Assembly (NCBI GenBank): GCA_947090235.1
Contig: CAMUNJ010000004.1
Span: 1 to 25,147, forward strand
Direction of reading: 5' to 3'
Length of the DNA stretch: 25,147 nt
From: an uncultured Bacillota bacterium
GTDB taxonomy: Bacteria > Bacillota > Clostridia > Christensenellales > UBA1242
Made by a program: the position numbers and the translations under genes. Every line of letters starts with the position of its first letter. The first letter of the stretch is position 1. Below are positions 8,639 to 14,154 of the stretch, one piece after another. Under the pieces are notes generated by a model. That model ran no database searches and was not told the DNA's origin. It saw nothing but the letters and a program-made list of their open reading frames with translations.

Positions 8639-9029
8639 GATTTTTCATTACATTAATTTCACTTTAATCTTTTTATTTCTTATAGGCATTTGTATTGTAG
8701 AAGAAGTGGTTGTTTCTTCTTCGCTAAAATCGGTACAAAATGATGTTTTTGCAATAGAAAAAATTCTTGAAGAAAAAGAAGCCCTGCATGATGCAGAGTT
8801 GATAAATCTTGTAGATAATATAGAATATCGCTGGTCGCAAAATGAAAGCAAAATGTGTTATATGGTTAATCATAAAAGTATTCAAGAAATAGGCGTGGAA
8901 ATTGCAAGATTAAAAGCATGCATTGTTATAGACAATATTGATGATTTTAGAATTAGTCTTGAACATATCAATTTTTACTGCCATTCTTATCTACATTTTA
9001 TGGGTGCTAGTATACACAATGTTTTATAA
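8631..9029 (+). CDS. DUF4363 membrane protein, YetF partner
   Basis: A 132-residue protein with one N-terminal membrane helix (about 6-28) and a helical outer part rich in Glu, Leu and Ile, ending IHNVL. The pattern KSVQNDVFAIEKILEEKE followed by WSQNESKMCYMVNHKSI and EIARLKACI fits the DUF4363 family, which typically sits next to DUF421 genes. The start ATG overlaps the end of the YetF gene in ATGAATAA, and GGGGTG provides a ribosome site inside the upstream gene. The function is unknown. Its stop codon overlaps the stop codon of the convergent gene: both are contained in the palindrome TTATAA (9024-9029). Confidence 0.75.
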   Translation: MNKIFHYINFTLIFLFLIGICIVEEVVVSSSLKSVQNDVFAIEKILEEKEALHDAELINLVDNIEYRWSQNESKMCYMVNHKSIQEIGVEIARLKACIVIDNIDDFRISLEHINFYCHSYLHFMGASIHNVL

Positions 9030-9275
9030 AACAAATATCAAAATCAAGCAAACCACGGCGAGAACAAAAGACAATGCACCACCACAATAAAAAAGTGCAT
9101 TCTTAGTTTGCTCACTTAAAGGCTCGCGTTTAGGCTTGCTTTTTTTGTTTTGTATCTGCTCGCTGTTCACCAATTCTGATTTGACTTGATCATCAGTAGT
9201 TTGTGTATTTTGTACTTGAGGTGGGCGTGGAGGAATTGGCCTTGGTGGTGGCGGTATTCTTCTATTTTCTTCCAT
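9024..9275 (-). CDS. Small proline-rich tail-anchored membrane protein
   Basis: An 83-residue protein of unknown function. Residues 1-20 are a proline/arginine run (RRIPPPPRPIPPRPPQ), residues 21-57 are polar and charged, and residues 60-83 form one C-terminal membrane helix that ends the protein. There is no signal peptide, so the proline-rich part should be cytoplasmic. Proline-rich heads often serve as docking sites, but no partner is evident. A good TAGGAG precedes the ATG at 9275. It follows the TasA-like gene in the same direction after a terminator, so it probably has its own promoter. Confidence 0.7.
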   Translation of the reverse strand: MEENRRIPPPPRPIPPRPPQVQNTQTTDDQVKSELVNSEQIQNKKSKPKREPLSEQTKNALFYCGGALSFVLAVVCLILIFVL

Positions 9276-9309
9276 ATTAGACTCCTAATAATATATCAAT
9301 ATTTTACAA

Positions 9310-9347
9310 TAAAAAATAAAAAAAGCAAAATGATTTAGCATTTTACT
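9310..9347 (-). terminator. Terminator of the TasA-like gene (minus strand)
   Basis: Read on the minus strand, AGTAAAATG and CATTTTGCT pair (one T-G pair) around a 6-base loop (9333-9338) and are followed by a long T-run. It lies just beyond the stop codon at 9350. Confidence 0.6.
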
Positions 9348-9349
9348 TT

Positions 9350-9901
9350 TTATTCAATAAAATTATATCCCCAAAATGCTTCTATAGTATGGTCTACTGT
9401 TAAAGTTTCAACTAAAAATGTGATTATATAATTTTCGGTACTTTTTAAAATCAAATCTTCGTCCAAATAAATTTGACTACAAAGCGAAATTTTGTTTTGT
9501 GCTGGCAATGTGTTTTTAAAATAATAGTAGCCATCATTTTCGTTAAAAACCCAGTTTTGGGTTGTTATAAGAGATATTGGTTGAAATTCGTTTGCCGAAG
9601 TGTACACAAATGCTTTTCCTCTAATATAAAATTCATAATCCTGCTCATAGTTTTTTACTGCAACTATTTGATTTAGTTTTTCACCCGGCAAAAAAGAGCC
9701 ATTAAAATTTAAACTAACTGCATTGGCAGAATTTTTTGTTGTTTCTATTTCTATGTTGTTACCAAGTTGAAAATCAGTTACTCTTGTATTATCGTTGCTA
9801 AAGTACCAACCAGAAACGCCGAGATAAATGGAAAGAATAAGCAATGACGCTAGAATAATAACTGCAAACAACCAACTATAAAAGTATTTGTCTTTTTTCA
9901 T
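9350..9901 (-). CDS. Secreted or membrane-anchored protein, distantly TasA/camelysin-like
   Basis: A 183-residue protein with an N-terminal hydrophobic segment (about 8-30) and a beta-rich outer part. The order WYFSNDNTRVTDFQLGNNIEI, then FLPGEKLNQIVAVKN and YEFYIRGKAFV resembles the layout of TasA/camelysin-type surface proteins: an AYF-like end of the signal region, an FxxGN strand, then a PG turn and a VKN strand. The match is by pattern only, and no SipW-type signal peptidase is seen nearby. A slightly longer start at 9913 exists, but GAGAGGG lies just upstream of ATG 9901 while nothing useful precedes 9913. It could equally be an unrelated cell-surface protein. Confidence 0.55.
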   Translation of the reverse strand: MKKDKYFYSWLFAVIILASLLILSIYLGVSGWYFSNDNTRVTDFQLGNNIEIETTKNSANAVSLNFNGSFLPGEKLNQIVAVKNYEQDYEFYIRGKAFVYTSANEFQPISLITTQNWVFNENDGYYYFKNTLPAQNKISLCSQIYLDEDLILKSTENYIITFLVETLTVDHTIEAFWGYNFIE

Positions 9902-9959
9902 AATCCCTCTCATTCTAGTTTGATAGTTTTTTTAGTTTTTATACTTTTTGCTAAAAAAA

Positions 9960-9987
9960 GTATGTTATTGTTTTTTTTGTCAATAAT
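9960..9987 (+). promoter_or_regulatory. Possible forespore (sigma-F/G-type) promoter before the YwmB-like gene
   Basis: GTATG (9960-9964), 14 bases, then GTCAATAAT (9979-9987), resembling the Bacillus sigma-F -35 (GTATA-like) and -10 (GGnnAnAnT) boxes, with one mismatch in the fixed -10 positions. The spoIIQ upstream region has the same GTCAATAA box behind GTATA. The match is modest and T-rich DNA makes chance hits likely. Confidence 0.25.
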
Positions 9988-9993
9988 TTAGCC

Positions 9994-10449
9994 ATGAAAA
10001 GAATGTTTGCTTTTATAGCGTTGATTGCTTGTATTTTTGTTTTTTCTTTATTTGGAAATTTTGATTTGCTTGGGCATGAAAAAATTTACAAAGTTTGTAT
10101 AGTCACAAATTCTCAGATTGCTAATGCTGATTGTGAAGATGTAATCAAAAGCGGAAATCAATTTTATTATACAGGCAGCAAAGATGAAATAAAAAATATT
10201 TATAGAAATTTACACAAAGTTGATGGAATTATACTATATTTTCAAAACTCTAATGTAAAAGAGTTGATAGACTTTTATAAAATAGAAAGTTATCAGGGCG
10301 GAGATGTTGACAATTTGTCCATGTATTACGGCTACAGTCCTTACTATAAAGACTATAACATAATAAACAACAAAAAGATAAATGTACAGATTGCAATAGG
10401 TGCGCAAGAAATAATTGTAGGTTTTCCTGCCATATTAACAGGTTTTTAA
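9994..10449 (+). CDS. Small exported protein, possibly YwmB-like
   Basis: A 151-residue protein with an N-terminal signal or anchor segment (about 1-22) followed by a compact alpha/beta domain. The C-terminus (KINVQIAIGAQEIIVGFPAIL) loosely recalls the end of YwmB, and in many spore formers ywmB lies a few genes upstream of spoIIQ, as here. Sequence similarity beyond that is not obvious to me, so this is a hypothesis. No Shine-Dalgarno sequence precedes the ATG. A possible sigma-F/G-type -10 box ends six bases before it. The gap to spoIIQ is 62 bases with a second possible promoter. Confidence 0.6.
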   Translation: MKRMFAFIALIACIFVFSLFGNFDLLGHEKIYKVCIVTNSQIANADCEDVIKSGNQFYYTGSKDEIKNIYRNLHKVDGIILYFQNSNVKELIDFYKIESYQGGDVDNLSMYYGYSPYYKDYNIINNKKINVQIAIGAQEIIVGFPAILTGF

Positions 10450-10462
10450 AATAAAAGTTTTT

Positions 10463-10491
10463 GTATAAATACTTTTGAATATGTCAATAAA
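10463..10491 (+). promoter_or_regulatory. Possible sigma-F-type promoter of spoIIQ
   Basis: GTATA (10463-10467), 15 bases, then GTCAATAAA (10483-10491), followed by the ribosome site AGGAGG at 10498-10503. spoIIQ is sigma-F dependent in model spore formers, and the -35 half matches well, but the -10 half is imperfect. Confidence 0.3.
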
Positions 10492-10511
10492 GGCTTTAGG
10501 AGGTAAAAAAT

Positions 10512-11102
10512 ATGGAACTTAAAAAAAGAAGAAAGGCAAAGGAATTTTTTAAAAGGTTTGGAGTGGCTATCGGAGGCGGTGTTTTGGTGTTAGCCTTAAC
10601 AGTGACAGGGCTTACATTGGGTTTGATAAACAGAAATCAAACTGTTATTCCGCCTGATGACGATCAACAAGTATCAACAGGCGAACTTAAGTTTTCGCTT
10701 CCAATGACAAATCCAGAAGTTATCAAAGACTTTTCTGCAACCGAACTTCAAGAAAATGCTACGCTCAATCAATGGGAAGCACATAAGTCTATGGACTTGA
10801 CATCTAGTGATGGCTTTGTTTATTCTGTTCTTGATGGAAGTGTTTTAGATGTAGGCTATAACTATATGGAAGGACAATACATTGTTGTTCAACATAAAGA
10901 CGGATTTGTAAGCACTTATGCTTCTCTTGGTAAAGATGTTTTAGTTCAAAAGGGTGATAAAATCACTGCTGGACAAAAACTTGGTGTTGTATCACAAACT
11001 GCCACAAACGAAGGTGACATGGATGCACATTTGCACTTTACTTTAAAACTTAATGATAAAAAAGTTGACCCTAACAACTATATTGAATTTCAAAACAAAT
11101 AA
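10512..11102 (+). CDS. spoIIQ: SpoIIQ-type M23 (LytM) endopeptidase
   Basis: A 196-residue protein with a basic cytoplasmic head, one membrane helix (about 17-38) and an outer LytM/M23 domain. In spore formers SpoIIQ sits in the forespore membrane and forms the engulfment channel with SpoIIIA proteins from the mother cell. The context LNQWEAHKSMDL and the DGFVYSVLDGSVLDVG strand are typical of SpoIIQ. Both metal-binding motifs are intact: HxxxD (His91, Asp95) and HxH (His173, His175). Bacillus subtilis SpoIIQ has lost the first His, while clostridial SpoIIQ keeps it and binds zinc, so this is the clostridial type. A general M23 cell-wall peptidase is the alternative. The start follows AGGAGG, and a strong terminator follows the gene. 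Confidence 0.78.
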   Translation: MELKKRRKAKEFFKRFGVAIGGGVLVLALTVTGLTLGLINRNQTVIPPDDDQQVSTGELKFSLPMTNPEVIKDFSATELQENATLNQWEAHKSMDLTSSDGFVYSVLDGSVLDVGYNYMEGQYIVVQHKDGFVSTYASLGKDVLVQKGDKITAGQKLGVVSQTATNEGDMDAHLHFTLKLNDKKVDPNNYIEFQNK

Positions 11103-11116
11103 TAAATTTGTTATGT

Positions 11117-11149
11117 AAAACAGCAAAAATACTTTTTTGCTGTTTTTTG
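11117..11149 (+). terminator. Rho-independent terminator after spoIIQ
   Basis: A 13-base perfect stem AAAACAGCAAAAA / TTTTTGCTGTTTT with loop TACT (11130-11133), followed by more T residues. Confidence 0.8.
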
Positions 11150-11159
11150 TTTATATTAC

Positions 11160-11188
11160 TTGCCTTTTTTTGTATATTATGCTATTCT
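11160..11188 (+). promoter_or_regulatory. Extended -10 promoter of the acyl carrier protein gene
   Basis: TTGCCT (11160-11165), a 17-base spacer and TATTCT (11183-11188), with TG one base before the -10 box (extended -10). Transcription would start near 11195, inside the inverted repeat at 11191-11204. Confidence 0.55.
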
Positions 11189-11190
11189 TG

Positions 11191-11204
11191 TCTAGAAATC
11201 TAGA
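11191..11204. repeat. Inverted repeat over the acpP transcription start (possible operator)
   Basis: TCTAGA-AA-TCTAGA, two perfect six-base arms with a two-base centre, at the predicted start of transcription and before the ribosome site TGGAGG (11210-11215). A repressor bound here would block initiation. It is not the known FapR operator sequence. TCTAGA is itself palindromic, so a chance origin is possible. Confidence 0.35.
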
Positions 11205-11219
11205 TTTTATGGAGGATTT

Positions 11220-11450
11220 ATGAAAACTATAGAAAAGGTTAAACAATTAGTGGCTGAGCAACTTTGTATCTCTACTGATGATATAAAAGATAACGCTGAT
11301 ATTATGGAATTAGGAGCAGACTCTATTGATGTTGTAGAAATGTTGACAACTTTTGAAGACGAGTTTGGTATTACTATCCCAGATAGCAAAGTTGAAGAAC
11401 TTAGAACTATTCCTGCTATTGTAAAAGTTATTGATGAAAGTAGAAAATAA
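11220..11450 (+). CDS. acpP: Acyl carrier protein
   Basis: A 76-residue acidic helical protein that carries acyl chains on a phosphopantetheine arm during fatty-acid (or related) synthesis in the cytoplasm. The attachment serine is Ser35 in ADSIDVVE, close to the usual DSLDxVE, and the preceding MELGAD and following FEDEFGITIPD are typical. The length is normal. The start is fixed by TGGAGG. The gene stands alone between two terminators with its own promoter and a possible operator; no fab genes are adjacent. It could therefore be the main ACP or a second, dedicated carrier. Confidence 0.93.
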   Translation: MKTIEKVKQLVAEQLCISTDDIKDNADIMELGADSIDVVEMLTTFEDEFGITIPDSKVEELRTIPAIVKVIDESRK

Positions 11451-11470
11451 TTTTAACAATTTATAAAACA

Positions 11471-11499
11471 AAAAATCACCCAGTAGGGTGATTTTTATT
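11471..11499. terminator. Bidirectional terminator between acpP and the surface protein
   Basis: An 11-base perfect stem AAAAATCACCC / GGGTGATTTTT with loop AGTA (11482-11485), flanked by an A-run and a T-run, serving both convergent genes. Confidence 0.82.
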
Positions 11500-11514
11500 T
11501 AAAAAAGTTTGGAT

Positions 11515-12654
11515 TTACCAAACTTTTTCTTTTTTAACAGATTTAACAATGATTAGAATAATAACACCAAGAAGTACAACTGCAGCAGCAATAATTATAT
11601 AGATTATATAAGAAGCCTTATATTGTCTGCCAGAAATAACTGATTGAGGATTAGATTTTGTGTCAAGTCGGCCTTCTAAAGAGTTGACATCACCATTAGG
11701 TGCTTCATCATAAATAACACAATAAACATTCCATTCGCCAGCAACATCAAGTGTGTTGAGGTGAAAATTTAATCCTGTTCTATTTTCTTCTACGCCGTCT
11801 GCTGAGTAGATTGCTTTTGTAAAGCCATTATCACGGAAGGCAGGAATTTCAAGGTCGCTTTGTTTATAAACATATTTTGTTCCGTTTGTAGATTTTCCTT
11901 CAACAAACCATCTAATCAAGTTTTGATCGATATATTTGTAATCTTGAGTTTCAGGAGTATCGGTTTTGATATAGAAGTTATAGTCATTTTGAAGACCAGA
12001 AGTTGATGGAGTGATTTGTTTTTCTACTTGTGGAGTTGGAAGGTCGATTGGGGCAGTAGGTCTAACAAAACAGAACTCAGAAGGAATAGGTGTATTGTTG
12101 ATAGTTAAAGTAAATCTATAAACACCCCAACCATAGTTTAAATCCTCATGTTGTTGATTGTTGTTTGTATCAACATAAACAGCAAAAGTTGGGATTTCGC
12201 TAAGATCGTTTACAGATTCTTCACTTTCAAATATAACTTTTGGATTTATAGTAGAACCTTCTGGGCCAGAACCTGCTTCAAAATGTTTGCCTTCAACAGG
12301 TCTGATTTGTAGGAATTGAACAGAAAGTGAATAGTTGTATTCATCTGCTGGAGTAATAGGAGTAGAGCCTTCTATATAGCCTACATTAAAATGGCTAATA
12401 TTTTTCCAGTCGTATGTTTTAAATGTAATATCATCAAAAGATCCGCTAGCAACACTGCCATAATCACCACCAATTCTATTAGTTGCAGTCACTTGGATAG
12501 AATTTGAAACGGGAGGCAATATTGCAGATGTTGTTTCGCTGTCTGCATAAGCAAAGGTTGCACCACCTAAAAAAGAAAAAGCAGTGATAGCAAGCATAAC
12601 AAATGCGAGAGCAATAAAAAGTAAATTTTTATTCAATGATTTGATTTTTGTCAT
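11515..12654 (-). CDS. Large cell-surface protein with signal peptide and C-terminal anchor
   Basis: A 379-residue protein that I cannot place in a family. It has a classical signal peptide (basic start, hydrophobic core about 10-33, then TFAYADSE as the probable cleavage region) and a long polar outer part rich in Asn, Thr, Pro and aromatic residues, consistent with beta-sandwich domains. A membrane helix (about 351-370) and a short basic tail KSVKKEKVW follow. Only one Cys is seen in the outer part. There is no LPxTG sorting signal, so it is held by its own membrane helix. AAGGAG precedes the ATG. Upstream on the minus strand TGCTAAAAT forms an extended -10 box with a weak -35. It is divergent from the GlmU-like gene. 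Confidence 0.8.
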   Translation of the reverse strand: MTKIKSLNKNLLFIALAFVMLAITAFSFLGGATFAYADSETTSAILPPVSNSIQVTATNRIGGDYGSVASGSFDDITFKTYDWKNISHFNVGYIEGSTPITPADEYNYSLSVQFLQIRPVEGKHFEAGSGPEGSTINPKVIFESEESVNDLSEIPTFAVYVDTNNNQQHEDLNYGWGVYRFTLTINNTPIPSEFCFVRPTAPIDLPTPQVEKQITPSTSGLQNDYNFYIKTDTPETQDYKYIDQNLIRWFVEGKSTNGTKYVYKQSDLEIPAFRDNGFTKAIYSADGVEENRTGLNFHLNTLDVAGEWNVYCVIYDEAPNGDVNSLEGRLDTKSNPQSVISGRQYKASYIIYIIIAAAVVLLGVIILIIVKSVKKEKVW

Positions 12655-12734
12655 GATAAATCTCCTTTATTTCAATTATTTTAGCACAAATTACAAATAA
12701 ACTAAAATGAATTTGATAGATTTTTTTATTTTAT

Positions 12735-12763
12735 TTGGAAATTTTTGCACTTTAGTATATAAT
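12735..12763 (+). promoter_or_regulatory. Sigma-A-type promoter of the GlmU-like-pth-mfd operon
   Basis: TTGGAA (12735-12740), a 17-base spacer and a perfect TATAAT (12758-12763). The ATG at 12770 begins exactly six bases after the -10 box, so transcription should start at or next to the start codon. No Shine-Dalgarno sequence is present. Confidence 0.65.
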
Positions 12764-12769
12764 TTAATC

Positions 12770-13642
12770 ATGGAAACATTAGATTTAATAGAAAAAGAGC
12801 AAGAAATTGCAAAAAATCAAATTGCTTTTGATTTTGATAACCTTCCAGTAGAGGAAGATTTGCCAGAAGAAGAGAGTTCTGTTTTGCCAGAGGAAGCCTT
12901 ATCACCACAAAACTTTGAATGGGTTGGGGAAGAGGTTCTTTTTGTTGCCGTTAAAGTTAAGGGGAATTTACACAACGATTTTGAAAGAGAAATTTGTGGC
13001 AGACCAATGTTGGATTGGGTTTTGATGGCAGGCGGACAATGTGAAAAGAAGATTGTTGATGATAATGACAATATTATTGATGTTTTAAAAAATATTAAAA
13101 CTGACAAACAATATATTGCGGTTTTTTATAGCGACACGCCACTTGTCAATGTAAATCTTGTTTACAAAATAATGGATTATTTTGTACGCAATAGATTGAA
13201 TGCTATGACTCTTCTTCGTGGTTATGTTTTTAAAACTTCTTTTTTACAATCTATTGATAGTTTTATTCTTGGTTGTTTAGATAAATTTGATGAAAAGGCT
13301 TTTTTACAAGTTAAGGAAAATAAGGATTTAGTTAGGGCAGAAAAATTATTGCAAAACAAGATTTTGGCTTATCATGAAAAAAATGGTGTTGCATTTTTTG
13401 ATAAGTCAAGTGTTGTTATTGATGCAGATGTAGAAATAGAAAGCGGTGTTATTATCAAAAACAACAACATTTTGAAAGGCAATACTTATATTGGAAAAAA
13501 TTGTGTTTTGCAAGAAAACAATATGGTGTATAATTCTATTATTGGAGATGAAAGCAGTTTATTATCTTGCCGAGTTATTGATAGTAAAATAACAAATGGC
13601 AAGGAAATTGTTGGCGTTGATTTGATTGGAAGGGAATATTGA
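12770..13642 (+). CDS. Degenerate GlmU-like protein (nucleotidyltransferase-like plus short beta-helix)
   Basis: A 290-residue protein resembling a broken-down GlmU (UDP-GlcNAc pyrophosphorylase). It has an acidic N-terminal tail (about 1-50), then ICGRPMLDWVL, which corresponds to the GlmU 'GKPM' strand, and YSDTPLVN near 121, which corresponds to GlmU 'GDxPL' with the metal-binding Asp retained. It ends in left-handed beta-helix repeats (VIIDADVEIESGVIIKNN, GNTYIGKNCVL, SIIGDESSLLSCRV). The nucleotide-binding loop LAAGxGTRM expected before the GRPM strand is absent (the region reads EEVLFVAVKVKGNLHND), and the acetyltransferase half is cut short compared with about 455 residues in GlmU. It is therefore probably not an active GlmU. 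glmU precedes pth-mfd in many Firmicutes, which supports descent from it. A longer in-frame start at 12707 would place the promoter inside the gene, so I use 12770. It overlaps pth by one base. Confidence 0.75.
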   Translation: METLDLIEKEQEIAKNQIAFDFDNLPVEEDLPEEESSVLPEEALSPQNFEWVGEEVLFVAVKVKGNLHNDFEREICGRPMLDWVLMAGGQCEKKIVDDNDNIIDVLKNIKTDKQYIAVFYSDTPLVNVNLVYKIMDYFVRNRLNAMTLLRGYVFKTSFLQSIDSFILGCLDKFDEKAFLQVKENKDLVRAEKLLQNKILAYHEKNGVAFFDKSSVVIDADVEIESGVIIKNNNILKGNTYIGKNCVLQENNMVYNSIIGDESSLLSCRVIDSKITNGKEIVGVDLIGREY

Positions 13643-14151
13643 TGTTTATAATTGCAGGCTTAGGTAATTTCGGAAAAAAGTATGAAAACACCTATCATAA
13701 TATAGGTTTTATGACTATGGATATACTTGCCAATAAACTTGGCATGGTTTTTGATAGAGAAAAATATAAGGCTAGCATTGCTGAAGGTTTTTTTAATAAA
13801 GAAAAGGTCTTGCTTGCAAAACCTTTGACTTATATGAACAATTCTGGAGAAAGTTTAGTTTTACTAAAAAAACAATATAAAGATGCAAGGATTATTGTAG
13901 TAGTCGACGATATAGATCTGCCAAGAGGTGAGGTTAGATATCGTCAGCATGGCTCAGCAGGTACACACAATGGTCTTCGTTCAATAGTCGAATATATAGG
14001 TCAAGAGTTTGAGCGTGTAAAGGTTGGAATAGGTCGTGACGAAGGTGATTTGGCTGAATTTGTTTTATCAAAAATTAAAGATACAAAATTGTTAGATGAA
14101 GCGATGGAAAAGGCTTGTGATATGATTTTGAAAATTATCAGTGAGGGCTAA
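13642..14151 (+). CDS. pth: Peptidyl-tRNA hydrolase
   Basis: This cytoplasmic enzyme releases peptides from prematurely dropped peptidyl-tRNA. The 169-residue product has the full family layout: FIIAGLGNFGKKYENTYHNIGF at the start with the conserved Asn and the catalytic His of YHN near residue 20, KPLTYMNNSGES near 55-66, VVDDIDLPRGEVRYR, GSAGTHNGLRSI and RVKVGIGRD. The ATG at 13642 shares its A with the TGA of the GlmU-like gene, and GGAAGGG lies at proper spacing; a TTG three bases earlier is unlikely. Translational coupling with both neighbours is likely, and mfd starts only three bases after its stop. Confidence 0.95.
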   Translation: MFIIAGLGNFGKKYENTYHNIGFMTMDILANKLGMVFDREKYKASIAEGFFNKEKVLLAKPLTYMNNSGESLVLLKKQYKDARIIVVVDDIDLPRGEVRYRQHGSAGTHNGLRSIVEYIGQEFERVKVGIGRDEGDLAEFVLSKIKDTKLLDEAMEKACDMILKIISEG

Positions 14152-14154
14152 GAC

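Noticed and set aside
11150..11219. Riboswitch or FapR site upstream of acpP
   Set aside because: The leader is only about 25 bases, too short for a riboswitch, and the inverted repeat does not match the FapR sequence I know.
12707..12769. Longer N-terminus of the GlmU-like gene from ATG 12707
   Set aside because: The extra 21 residues would be encoded across the promoter (-35 at 12735, -10 at 12758), have no ribosome site, and look like translated AT-rich intergenic DNA.
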